A stretch of DNA of 64,000 nucleotides, from the NCBI GenBank assembly GCA_030430075.1, contig JAUIGN010000001.1:248001-312000 (forward strand). Reading direction: 5' to 3'. Shown piece by piece: positions 9,055-16,599 of this stretch. The notes under the pieces are model-generated. The model had not been told where the DNA came from. It did no database searches and was given only the letters and a program-made list of their open reading frames with translations. Source of the DNA: a bacterium (lineage in GTDB: Bacteria; Planctomycetota; Planctomycetia; Pirellulales; Pirellulaceae). Position 1 is the stretch's first letter, and the number at the start of each line of letters is the position of its first letter. The position numbers and the translations under genes were made by a program.

Positions 9055-9669
9055 ATGACCATCCCGTCATCTCCCTTGCGCGTCGACGCACACGGCACGG
9101 CTCGATGCTGGTGGTGCGGCGAGGATCCCGAGTACATTGCGTACCACGATCTCGAATGGGGCCGGCCCGTATCTGACGACATCCGTCTGTTCGAGAAGCT
9201 TTGCCTGGAAGGATTTCAAGCCGGCCTCAGTTGGCTGACGATCTTGCGAAAACGGGAGAACTTTCGGCAGGCCTTCGCGAGTTTTGATTTTCGGGTCCTT
9301 GCGAAGATGGGCGACTCAGACGTGAAGCGGCTCTTAGCGGATGCAGGAATCGTTCGGCATCGGGGCAAGATTGAAGCCACCCTGAACAACGCCAGGAAGG
9401 CGGTCGAACTGGTCGACGAAGCGGGCTCGCTGGCCCGCTTTGTGTGGCAGTTCGAGCCGCCTCAGCGATCTTCCCAGCATGAACTTCCCGCGGTCACGCC
9501 GGAATCGAAGGCGCTGAGCAAAGAACTGAAGCGCCGCGGTTGGCGATTCGTCGGCCCCACCACAGCGTACGCCTTCATGCAATCGATGGGCCTGGTCAAC
9601 GATCACCTGCCGGGCTGCGCCTCGCACCAGGCCGTGGAAGACGCTCGCTGTCGCTTTGTCCGGCCCTGA
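9055..9669 (+). CDS. tag: DNA-3-methyladenine glycosylase I
   Basis: A 204-residue cytoplasmic base-excision repair enzyme that removes 3-methyladenine from alkylated DNA. It follows Escherichia coli Tag closely: the N-terminal CWWCGEDPEYIAYHDLEWG with the zinc ligands Cys and His, LEGFQAGLSWLTILRKREN containing the active-site Glu and Trp, AGIIRHRGKI-like AGIVRHRGKIEAT, and the C-terminal RRGWRFVGPTTAYAFMQS plus NDHLPGC, which supplies the remaining zinc His and Cys. Length matches the family. It is preceded by a 180-base gap and converges on the gene at 9712, so it is probably a single-gene unit. The start ATG is the first one in register with the family N-terminus. Confidence 0.96.
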   Translation: MTIPSSPLRVDAHGTARCWWCGEDPEYIAYHDLEWGRPVSDDIRLFEKLCLEGFQAGLSWLTILRKRENFRQAFASFDFRVLAKMGDSDVKRLLADAGIVRHRGKIEATLNNARKAVELVDEAGSLARFVWQFEPPQRSSQHELPAVTPESKALSKELKRRGWRFVGPTTAYAFMQSMGLVNDHLPGCASHQAVEDARCRFVRP

Positions 9670-9711
9670 CGAGGCACGCGGCGACGAGTCGGCCGTTTGA
9701 CAAACTCGGCG

Positions 9712-10344
9712 CTAATAGGTTGGCTCGGGATTCACATCCACAACGGCCCAGTCTGACATCAGGGCCACGGCATTGGGGCGAAACACCGAGTCGATCCAAA
9801 CCGGCACGGAATCGATCGTACCGCGCATGACCAGCAGGTCGCGTCGCCGTAGTTTCTTGGCCACTTCAAATGAGATCTCTTCGCCGATCCGCAGTCCGAC
9901 CGGCGCGGAAAAGATATGAAACCGGCTGGCGGAGGGAACGCCACCGTATTCAATTGTTCGCAAGTTGCCGAACCTCGGGGGGCGGGCATGCATCAGGACG
10001 ATGCGGGTCTTACCTGCGGGTTCGATCTCGACCAGCACTTCCGACGGGCAGACACGTGCCACTTTGGCGTGAAACTCGAGTCCCCTGCCCTTCAAGGACT
10101 CGGCCAGATTACAGAGTTCGGCCGACCGCTCGGCGTAGCGAAACACGTTGTCCCGCTCATACGGCATGGCGGCCACAGCGGCACCCAACGCGGCAAGCTG
10201 TTCCTCGTCAACCGGTTCGGTGACCAGTGTGCCTGGCACGACCGACTCGGTCTCCGCGGCGGGTTGATTCGGCTGGTCAGCCAGCCCCGACACCACACTC
10301 CCCAACCAACTGATCGTAACGACCATCAAGCTAAGCATCCGCAT
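9712..10344 (-). CDS. Exported protein of unknown function
   Basis: A 210-residue protein that I do not recognise. The N-terminus MRMLSLMVVTISWLGSVVSG is a good Sec signal peptide, so it is probably periplasmic. After an acidic Pro/Glu-rich linker (~25-45) come a helical segment and a beta-rich C-terminal half with no haem, metal or catalytic motif I can name. I chose the ATG at 10344, with GGGAG 8 bases upstream; the open frame extends ~120 residues further upstream, but that part reads through a dispersed intergenic repeat (10373-10420). It converges with tag, the ends being 42 bases apart. Confidence 0.7.
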   Translation of the reverse strand: MRMLSLMVVTISWLGSVVSGLADQPNQPAAETESVVPGTLVTEPVDEEQLAALGAAVAAMPYERDNVFRYAERSAELCNLAESLKGRGLEFHAKVARVCPSEVLVEIEPAGKTRIVLMHARPPRFGNLRTIEYGGVPSASRFHIFSAPVGLRIGEEISFEVAKKLRRRDLLVMRGTIDSVPVWIDSVFRPNAVALMSDWAVVDVNPEPTY

Positions 10345-10372
10345 GATCCAACTCCCAAAACCTGACCAATTG

Positions 10373-10420
10373 CTCGGCGCGGGTCTCCGACCCCGCCGAA
10401 ACGGCCGACCGAAGGTCTCC
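10373..10420 (+). repeat. 48-bp dispersed 'cap' repeat, copy 1
   Basis: Begins CTCGGCGCGGGTCTCCGACC and ends GACCGAAGGTCTCC. Near-identical copies lie at 49282-49329 and 63157-63204 (one to three differences). It contains two tiny inverted repeats, GGTC-TCC-GACC and GACC-GAA-GGTC. This copy stands alone, without the tandem units that precede the other two. It lies 29 bases upstream of the minus-strand gene start at 10344. Confidence 0.9.
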
Positions 10421-10762
10421 CATCCACCCATGCATGTCCCCAAACGGCACGTCCGAAACATCAATGTCACAATCGTCCCTGCCACGTGAAGAACGCCGAA
10501 CAACAACGCGAAGTTCGCGGCACGCCAGGCAGCGCGACAAACGATCCCACCGAGCGATCCCGAATCACTCGCCCGCTGCGGCACGAGCTTCCCATCTATT
10601 GTAATTGGGGGTACCGACAGTTTCTTGCAATTTCGCAGCAGGCACAGGACGGCAGGCGTTCCGGCGCGGTTCCGCTGCGCACCGGCCGACGTTGCGTCGG
10701 TCACGTTGCGCATGGCAAAGCAACTCGGTTCATCTTCACGACAAAAAAATCTCGATTGCCTA

Positions 10763-10790
10763 TTTACTAAGCGCTCGCACGGAGTATGAT
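10763..10790 (+). promoter_or_regulatory. Putative sigma-70-type promoter for the His-rich gene cluster
   Basis: TTTACT (10763-10768) and TATGAT (10785-10790) are separated by 16 bases in an AT-rich pocket, 67 bases before the ATG at 10857. The -10 match is good and the -35 match partial. I saw no clear Zur- or Fur-like palindrome around it. Confidence 0.4.
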
Positions 10791-10856
10791 GCTACCGCCA
10801 ATCGCGGCTGGCAGGACCGCTCAGCATTCGTTGTCCCATTCAACGCACCGCGGATC

Positions 10857-11234
10857 ATGACATCGACTCGACGCATCTATCTGGTCACCACCTTGGTGCT
10901 CTACGTCGCCCTAGCTTTGGGCGGACGGGTGGTCCATGTCTGGCAACATTCAACGAGCGTCGATTCTCCGTGCCACCATCATCACCATGCGCACTCCCAC
11001 GACGCGGACGAGCATGCGAGTGATGCTTCGCTCGGTTCGAAGCCACACGATTCGTCGGACTGCTGGATCTGCCATATTCTCGGTCAGCCTGTAGAACCCC
11101 CTACCACGTGCGAGTTCAATTTTGTTGCACTGGTGTCAGCAACCGCAACCGTCTCGCTGCCCAGTGTTTACCCCTCTGAGCGCATCTCTTGCTTTAATTC
11201 TCGGGCGCCCCCGCTGCCGCTCGGCAGTGCATAG
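10857..11234 (+). CDS. His-rich exported/membrane protein, putative metal binding
   Basis: A 125-residue protein starting at an ATG followed by a hydrophobic segment (about residues 8-22: LVTTLVLYVALALGG), so it is exported or membrane anchored. Directly after comes a histidine cluster (CHHHHHAHSHDADEH, ~39-53), then DSSDCWICHIL, a Cys-x2-Cys-His that could bind metal. The C-terminal third has a second hydrophobic stretch and ends Pro-rich. Size and layout resemble small DUF2946-type proteins of metal-related loci, but I am not certain of the family. A longer frame exists upstream, but this ATG places the hydrophobic segment at the N-terminus. It is the first gene of the block with an AztD-like protein, which favours a zinc link; that is inference. 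Confidence 0.7.
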   Translation: MTSTRRIYLVTTLVLYVALALGGRVVHVWQHSTSVDSPCHHHHHAHSHDADEHASDASLGSKPHDSSDCWICHILGQPVEPPTTCEFNFVALVSATATVSLPSVYPSERISCFNSRAPPLPLGSA

Positions 11235-11598
11235 AGGCCTGAAGAACGTGAGTGTTAGCGGTTGAGGCGACACACGCCTTGCTGCGCGACACTCTCCAGG
11301 CCTCTCGTCATTCTCGACCTGTGCATCCCTTGCTGCGCGTCTGCTGCGACGCGTTGTCGCCCTCGGCATCCTTGGTCGTCTTGCTGCGCTAGATGAATCG
11401 AGGCGCTCGGGCTGCCTTGCAGGATCGAATGGCCTCCGAACTACGGCGCGGCTCATGGCCCTGCTTGCCAAGTCGCTGCTTGCCAAGTGGCTGCGCGCCT
11501 CACGGCTCACCATGCCTCGCAGCGTGCGCGTCGCACGCGAGCGCGTGGGACGCTATCGACTCACAACGAACCACTCATTCAATACAGAGATATCAACG
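11235..11598. other. Intergenic region with CTTGCTGCG-rich short repeats
   Basis: This 364-base gap between the His-rich gene and the DUF1559 gene contains several copies of CTTGCTGCGC (about 11279, 11331 and 11381) and a doubled CTGCTTGCCAAGT (about 11460 and 11475). A frame runs through it into the DUF1559 gene, but the protein N-terminus clearly begins at 11599. I see no gene. Confidence 0.5.
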
Positions 11599-12570
11599 AT
11601 GCGTCAAAACAAACAACGTGGCTTTACACTCGTCGAACTGTTGGTGGTGATTGCAATCATCGGAATTCTCGTCGCCTTGCTGCTCCCGGCGGTTCAGTCG
11701 GCGCGCGAGGCAGCCCGGAGAATGCAATGCTCGAACAATCTCAAGCAGTTGGTGCTTGCAGGCCATAACTACCACGATACGTACAAGTCTTTTCCGCTGC
11801 CGGCGAGCGGCTCACTCGAGGCTTACTCAGCCCAAGCGAAGTTGCTGCCGTTTATCGAGCAAGGCAACTTACAGGACTCGCTTGACTTCCGACGGCCGCT
11901 GTTGCAGGGAGTTGCCTGGAACCCTACCGTTGATCCCGCCATGGTGGACATCGTCGGCACGCGAGTGCCGGTATTCGAATGTCCCAGTGACGCGGGCATC
12001 GTCTACTACGAGGCAAACGGGGCGCGCTGGGCCGGAACGAACTACATGGCCAACGCCGGTCCGGGCGTTGGCGACACGTACTGCAGTCGCGGCGATAATC
12101 GCGGCCTCTTCTGGAAAGGCTCATCCGTTCGGTTTCGCGATATTCTCGACGGCACCAGCAACACGATGTTCCTGGCCGAGACTCTCTTCGGCAACCCGCG
12201 TACCGACACCACTGACCTGCAGGACGCTCAGACCCAAACCAAACGCGTCAGCGGCGGCGGACCTTGCACGGTCACCGCCGACGTTCTGGCAGCGCAAGCG
12301 GCGACGCGCTACGAAGGCCGGCGGTCCGGGCAGTGGATTCGCAACATTACCTATCACACGTTCATCAACGGCTTCTTTCCTCCCAATTCCCCGCTCCCCG
12401 ACGTCGCTCACCATGGAGAGAGCGTGATGGGAGCGAGGAGCCGTCATCCCGGTGGCGCACAAATCGCCCTCTCGGATGGCAGCGTTCGGTTTGTCGCGGA
12501 AACGGTCGAGTTGCCTTCGTGGAGGAACCTCCACGCGCGCAATGACGGTCAAGTACTAGGCGAATTCTAG
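11599..12570 (+). CDS. DUF1559 protein with prepilin-type N-terminal cleavage/methylation domain
   Basis: A 323-residue member of the DUF1559 pseudopilin-like family, which is vastly expanded in planctomycetes. The N-terminus has the prepilin peptidase motif (RGFTLVELLVVIAIIGIL, cleavage after Gly8) followed by LLLPAVQSAREAARRMQCSN, which continues the N-terminal helix. The body is the DUF1559 domain, with the C-terminal signature SRHPGGAQIALSDGSVRFV. The product is probably processed by a prepilin peptidase and held on the cell surface or in a pseudopilus. The ATG is chosen because the charged leader is then seven residues long, as is normal. Its function within the surrounding block is unknown. 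A 71-bp direct repeat begins at its stop codon. Confidence 0.95.
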   Translation: MRQNKQRGFTLVELLVVIAIIGILVALLLPAVQSAREAARRMQCSNNLKQLVLAGHNYHDTYKSFPLPASGSLEAYSAQAKLLPFIEQGNLQDSLDFRRPLLQGVAWNPTVDPAMVDIVGTRVPVFECPSDAGIVYYEANGARWAGTNYMANAGPGVGDTYCSRGDNRGLFWKGSSVRFRDILDGTSNTMFLAETLFGNPRTDTTDLQDAQTQTKRVSGGGPCTVTADVLAAQAATRYEGRRSGQWIRNITYHTFINGFFPPNSPLPDVAHHGESVMGARSRHPGGAQIALSDGSVRFVAETVELPSWRNLHARNDGQVLGEF

Positions 12571-12752
12571 CGAGGCAGGGCCTCGGACCCATTGCGAGCT
12601 GACGCTCGCTGTAGGACAACCCGCTCCCGCTGGTCGCTGGAAACTTGGCTCAAAATGAACGAGGTTCGCCCCATAAACAAGCTAGCGAGGCAGGGCCTCG
12701 GACCCATTGCGCGCTGCCGCTCGCTGTAGGACAGCCCGCTCCCGTCGGTCGC
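12567..12752 (+). repeat. 71-bp direct repeat, two copies
   Basis: Copies lie at 12567-12637 and 12682-12752, both beginning CTAGCGAGGCAGGGCCTCGG and ending GGTCGC, with about six differences and 44 bases of unrelated sequence between. The first overlaps the end of the DUF1559 gene. Each contains short internal palindromes (GAGGCAGGGCCTC; AGCTGACGCTCGCT-like), so they could fold in RNA. Confidence 0.85.
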
Positions 12753-12821
12753 GCAACCTTGACTCATTCGTAACGCCAGGCCTGAAACAAGCCATTCAGA
12801 TCACAGAAAGAAATCCGAACC

Positions 12822-14384
12822 ATGAAGAAAATTTCGTACCTCCTGATCTTACTGAACTGTAACATCGCGATGGCATCCTGGGATAGTTTTCGCGACGGTG
12901 GATCGTCGGAGTCGGCGAGTCCCCTCCCCTTGCACTGGACGCCCGGCTCAGGCATCCGCTGGCAGCGAGAACGGCCGGGCTACGGGCAGTCATCTCCGGT
13001 CGCCCGCGACGGGCGCGTCTACGTGTCCGCGGTGATCGGACCGGAAAAAGATGAATGCTGCGTTGTGTCCCTGGAGCTTTCAACGGGCAACCAACGATGG
13101 ATGCAGAAGATCGACGCCACCGCAACGGCCCCTTCCGACTATATGCACGCCAGGGCCGCTCCCACCCCCGTTGTGGACGGACACCGTGTATACGCCTTTT
13201 TCGAAAGCGGCGACTTGATGGCGGTGGATCGCAACGGCGCGCTCTGCTGGCAGCGGAGCCTGACCGAAGCTTACGGTCCCTTCGAAAACGGCCACGGGCT
13301 GGGATCCTCACCGGCGCAAACGCCTGACACGATCATCCTCAATATCGAGCATCGCGGCCCGTCCTACCTCATCGCGATCGACAAGGCCACCGGCCAGACC
13401 CGCTGGAAGGTCGCACGTGACTCGTCCATGTCGTGGACGTCGCCCGTCGTCGTGGAACGAGGAGGAGACCAGGTGGTCGTTGTGAGCTCCGGGGGGTCAG
13501 TCAAGGGCTATCGCGCAGAGACAGGAGAAAGCCTCTGGTCGCTCGACGGCCTGTCGGGCAACTCCGTTTCGTCGCCAACGCCTGCGGGCGACCAGTTGAT
13601 CATCGGGGCCAGGCTGCCGGAGTTTGGAACTACGGCGGACGCCGCCGGGTCGAACCTCTGCCTAAGGCTAGATCGTTCCTCGCACGGCTTCGAGGTCACC
13701 TGGCGCGCCTCCAAAGCCGTGTGCGATTACGCAAGCCCGATCGTGGCGGGCAAGTGCGTTTACCTCTTGACGAAGATCGGCGTTCTCCACTGCCTGGATC
13801 GCGAGACGGGCGCATCGCATTACTCCGCACGCCTGGGAACGCAATGCTGGGCGACGCCGATTGTCGCGAACGAGCGTCTTTACTTCTTTGGAAAGGATGG
13901 CCGGACCCGCGTCGTCCAGGCGGGACCGCGTTTCGCGATCCTCGCGACAAACGACCTGTGGGACCAGGAGGCCCCTCCGAAACCGGAATCTTACACGGAG
14001 ACCTCACGTGCGTCGTCCAGCGAGAACGGAGTGCCGTCGCGCGGCAGCGCGGACCGCCGCCGGCAGGCCAATCCATCGTCGCGAGGCGGCATGGTGGCGG
14101 CGCTGCTGGAGAACGACGCCGACGGGGACGGCGTGCTATCGAGCGATGAGATACCGAACCAGTTCAGATCGGTTCTGCAACGCATCGACACCAATGGCGA
14201 CGGTGCGCTCGACCAGGAAGAAATGAAGGCGATGGCAGCCAGTTTCCGCGCACGCCGGGCAGGTTCACGTGAATCGTCACGCGATCCGATAGTCTACGGC
14301 GTTGCCGCAACCGACGGTTCAATCGTGATTCGGACCGGGACACGATTGTATGCGATCAGCGAATCAGCAGGAGAGACCCCATGA
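12822..14384 (+). CDS. PQQ-type beta-propeller protein with C-terminal EF-hand pair
   Basis: A 520-residue exported protein. After a short signal peptide (MKKISYLLILLNCNIAMA) it has an eight-bladed propeller of the PQQ-like/BamB type (~20-390), with repeated segments such as ATGQTRWK, TGESLWSLDG and CLDRETGASHY. These propellers usually scaffold protein interactions and need not bind PQQ. The C-terminal part carries two EF-hand calcium loops, DADGDGVLSSDE (~433-444) and DTNGDGALDQEE (~456-467). The final blade strand follows (YGVAATDGSIVIRTGTRLYAI), so the EF-hands are inserted before the last strand. It overlaps the next gene by ATGA, so the two are translationally coupled. Confidence 0.9.
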   Translation: MKKISYLLILLNCNIAMASWDSFRDGGSSESASPLPLHWTPGSGIRWQRERPGYGQSSPVARDGRVYVSAVIGPEKDECCVVSLELSTGNQRWMQKIDATATAPSDYMHARAAPTPVVDGHRVYAFFESGDLMAVDRNGALCWQRSLTEAYGPFENGHGLGSSPAQTPDTIILNIEHRGPSYLIAIDKATGQTRWKVARDSSMSWTSPVVVERGGDQVVVVSSGGSVKGYRAETGESLWSLDGLSGNSVSSPTPAGDQLIIGARLPEFGTTADAAGSNLCLRLDRSSHGFEVTWRASKAVCDYASPIVAGKCVYLLTKIGVLHCLDRETGASHYSARLGTQCWATPIVANERLYFFGKDGRTRVVQAGPRFAILATNDLWDQEAPPKPESYTETSRASSSENGVPSRGSADRRRQANPSSRGGMVAALLENDADGDGVLSSDEIPNQFRSVLQRIDTNGDGALDQEEMKAMAASFRARRAGSRESSRDPIVYGVAATDGSIVIRTGTRLYAISESAGETP

Positions 14385-14779
14385 ATCCATTGAACGCACC
14401 TCAATCTGCCGTTCTGCTGCTGTCGTTCATTGCCTGCTGGGTCACCGGTGGCTGTTCGCCAGCGGTCTCGTTGCCAGATCCCGGTCAGGAGCCGGTAAGT
14501 TTTCCTGATGCGTTTGAAGAGGCAGGAGTCACGTGGACCTCAGCATCCGAAGTGCCGAAGGCCGATCTCCGTCAACTTGAAGCCTATTTCAAGTTGAATC
14601 CCTCGATTGCAGAAGGCTCGTTAGTGCACGGTGACCCGACACTTTACACAAGCCCGCATAGAGCTAAACGCTTCTACTGGGGCCGCTCGGGAGCCGAACA
14701 CGTGGACTGGTTATTCATTCAATTCGAGGGTCGCAACGTGACACTTCACGAGGGAAGCGGAGCACCGTTCACCGAGTGA
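14381..14779 (+). CDS. Small lipoprotein of unknown function
   Basis: A 132-residue predicted lipoprotein. The N-terminus has a hydrophobic segment ending in VTGGC (lipobox, Cys25). The mature part is small and mixed alpha/beta with no motif I recognise; it ends with aromatic strands (FYWGRSGAEHVDWLFIQF). The start codon overlaps the stop of the propeller gene (ATGA), suggesting that the two proteins are made together and may work together at the membrane. Confidence 0.75.
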   Translation: MNPLNAPQSAVLLLSFIACWVTGGCSPAVSLPDPGQEPVSFPDAFEEAGVTWTSASEVPKADLRQLEAYFKLNPSIAEGSLVHGDPTLYTSPHRAKRFYWGRSGAEHVDWLFIQFEGRNVTLHEGSGAPFTE

Positions 14780-14953
14780 ACCTCGGCGACGATGGTTCCC
14801 AAGTTGCGGCCGTGTACCGGTCGCTCTCCGCAGTGTGCCAGCGCTGATTGATCCAAGACGATTCCCAGCACGCAGGACGCAGGACGCATATTCTCCCAGG
14901 AATATCCGCGCTCAATTTTCTCACGAACAAGAATCACTCCAGCATCACGAGGC

Positions 14954-16357
14954 ATGATGATGACGACTTACCGAATTCAGCGAGCCCGGAGGCTCGCCAC
15001 GCTGTTCGTACTTGCGATGATGTCGACCTTTGCCATCCCGGCAGGCTTCGCTGCCGCGGCCGGTCCAGAGCCGATGACCCGCATCGTGTGGCAGGACCGG
15101 AAAAACAAGACGCTCATGTGGGGCGAGTTGGTTCAGGTGGGGTCGGGGCTGCTGCTGCAACAGGGAGGGACAGTCGAAGGCGTACCGAAGCTGGACAAAG
15201 ACCGCAACGAACTCGTGCAGATGCAGCGGGTCGGAAGCGTGCTCGTCGTGGGAGTGCGGGATGATGATGACGGTAAACTGCTCAGCGGATGGTTCGCCGT
15301 CGATCTGGGCGTCGACGAAGTCCCACATGGTGACCATTCCGACTTCAAGTATCGCAATCCCCCCAAAGTCCTTGCCAGTGTACTCGACAAATCACAGGGC
15401 AATCCGGCACACCTCTACGTCTACGACAAGACTTTTTACCTGGCCAACGATCGACTGAACGGCTACACGTTGCTGAATCCCACCGAACTGACGCGTTCTG
15501 CCCGCGATTGCAAGGGAACCTTTCATCGGGGAGGAGGCGGACACATCACCCTGGCTGCCGTCGACCGGACGATCGGTTATGGAACGTGGATCCAGGGAGG
15601 TGGGCCCGAGAAAGGCCGGATTGATGTCTCCGATCTGACAAAGACTGGCGAGGATGCCCTGGCCTATACTTTTCATCTTCCGGCAGGCGGACTTCACGGC
15701 GCGACCGCAAATCATGGCCGCGTGTTCTTTGCCCCGTCCGACGGCGTGTACTGGGTCGACGCGGACCTGGAGCTGAACAAGTCGTCGGAAACCGTCGTCA
15801 GCAACCACTTGTCGCTGGGCAAAGATGAAGAAAGTGATCGCCCGTTGCGGACCGGTGCTTTCGTCAATCATCGAAACTGGGTCCTCTTCACGACCGGGCC
15901 GCGGGAACACTCGGCACTAGGCCTCATCGACGCTACCGCCCCTCAGCCCACGATCGTGCGGGTTCCGATTGACGTGGCGGACGGACTCTCGCTCGTCACG
16001 CCCAAAGTGATCGCCGCGGCGAGCGGCAAGCGGTATGCGTTCATTTTTCAGAATCGCAAGGAAGGAGACGTCCAGGAAACGCTAACGATTGTCGACCTCG
16101 ATCCGAACGGCGACCGCAATTTCTCCGACGCCGCGATCGTGAAGTCGCTCGACGTCGGCCCCAGCCGTGTGGATGGACACTACGGTCATCACTCGATCAG
16201 TTTCGATGATGACGCCAGGTTTGGCTTGTTTTCCAACCCTGGGAGCGGAGAGCTATGGGTCCTGTCGTTGGCCGATCTGAAGATCGTGGGCAAGTACGAC
16301 GTGGGCGGGATGCCGACCAAGGTGACCGCTGTCGGTGGCGAAGAAAGCAAGCACTGA
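14954..16357 (+). CDS. Exported beta-propeller resembling zinc metallochaperone AztD
   Basis: A 467-residue exported protein with signal peptide LFVLAMMSTFAIPAGFAAAA. The sequence looks like a seven-bladed propeller. From memory it matches the layout of AztD, the periplasmic zinc chaperone of aztABCD loci: HGDHSD (H125, D127, H128, D130) followed by a Pro-rich strand, then PAHLYVYDKTFYLAN, GGLHGATANHGRVFF, a late GHYGHHSIS, and the terminal GMPTKVTAVGG. In AztD the His/Asp cluster near HGDH binds zinc. If the match holds, this protein carries zinc in the periplasm. No znuABC/aztABC-type uptake genes are adjacent; instead an ABC-2 type exporter set follows 240 bases later. Three ATGs in a row leave the start uncertain by two residues. 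Confidence 0.72.
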   Translation: MMMTTYRIQRARRLATLFVLAMMSTFAIPAGFAAAAGPEPMTRIVWQDRKNKTLMWGELVQVGSGLLLQQGGTVEGVPKLDKDRNELVQMQRVGSVLVVGVRDDDDGKLLSGWFAVDLGVDEVPHGDHSDFKYRNPPKVLASVLDKSQGNPAHLYVYDKTFYLANDRLNGYTLLNPTELTRSARDCKGTFHRGGGGHITLAAVDRTIGYGTWIQGGGPEKGRIDVSDLTKTGEDALAYTFHLPAGGLHGATANHGRVFFAPSDGVYWVDADLELNKSSETVVSNHLSLGKDEESDRPLRTGAFVNHRNWVLFTTGPREHSALGLIDATAPQPTIVRVPIDVADGLSLVTPKVIAAASGKRYAFIFQNRKEGDVQETLTIVDLDPNGDRNFSDAAIVKSLDVGPSRVDGHYGHHSISFDDDARFGLFSNPGSGELWVLSLADLKIVGKYDVGGMPTKVTAVGGEESKH

Positions 16358-16498
16358 TCGGAAGCGTTCGGGAACGACCACGTTTCAGTGCAACTCGCGG
16401 CGGTGCGATCGTTCGCAGTGAACTTGCCCGCAGCGCCGGGTGTATCCGTCGAAACACGTCAGCGCCCGTTCTGCTCTGTTACCACCGGAACCACCACC

Positions 16499-16538
16499 GG
16501 AACCGGGGCTAACGCCCAACGGCTGATGAATCATCCGG
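16499..16538 (+). repeat. 40-bp dispersed GGGGCTAACGCCC repeat, copy 1
   Basis: Starts GGAACCGGGGCTAACGCCCA and ends ATGAATCATCCGG. A copy with two differences lies at 23904-23943, and a clearly diverged one at 63439-63478. Weaker similarity extends about 85 bases upstream in both good copies (GTGAACT... GTCGAAAC... GCGCCCG). GGGGCTAACGCCC includes the inverted pair GGGCT/AACGCCC. Confidence 0.8.
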
Positions 16539-16599
16539 GCCGACGATCGTGCCCCGCAAGCGACCGGGCAAGGGAACGGCCCTGCTAAACTGAGAATGA

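Larger units (their letters stand above)
10345..10856. other. Intergenic region with dispersed repeat and a putative promoter
   Basis: This 512-base divergent gap holds a 48-bp dispersed repeat (10373-10420) close to the start of the minus-strand gene, then sequence with no recognisable gene. An AT-rich tract (10740-10770) and promoter-like hexamers lie near its right end, before the His-rich gene. Long open frames through it on both strands are unsupported by ribosome-binding sites or similarity. Confidence 0.5.

Noticed and set aside
14954-16357. Assignment as a full aztABCD zinc uptake locus
   Set aside because: No ZnuA/AztC-like binding protein or ZnuB-type permease is present; only the AztD-like protein supports a zinc link.
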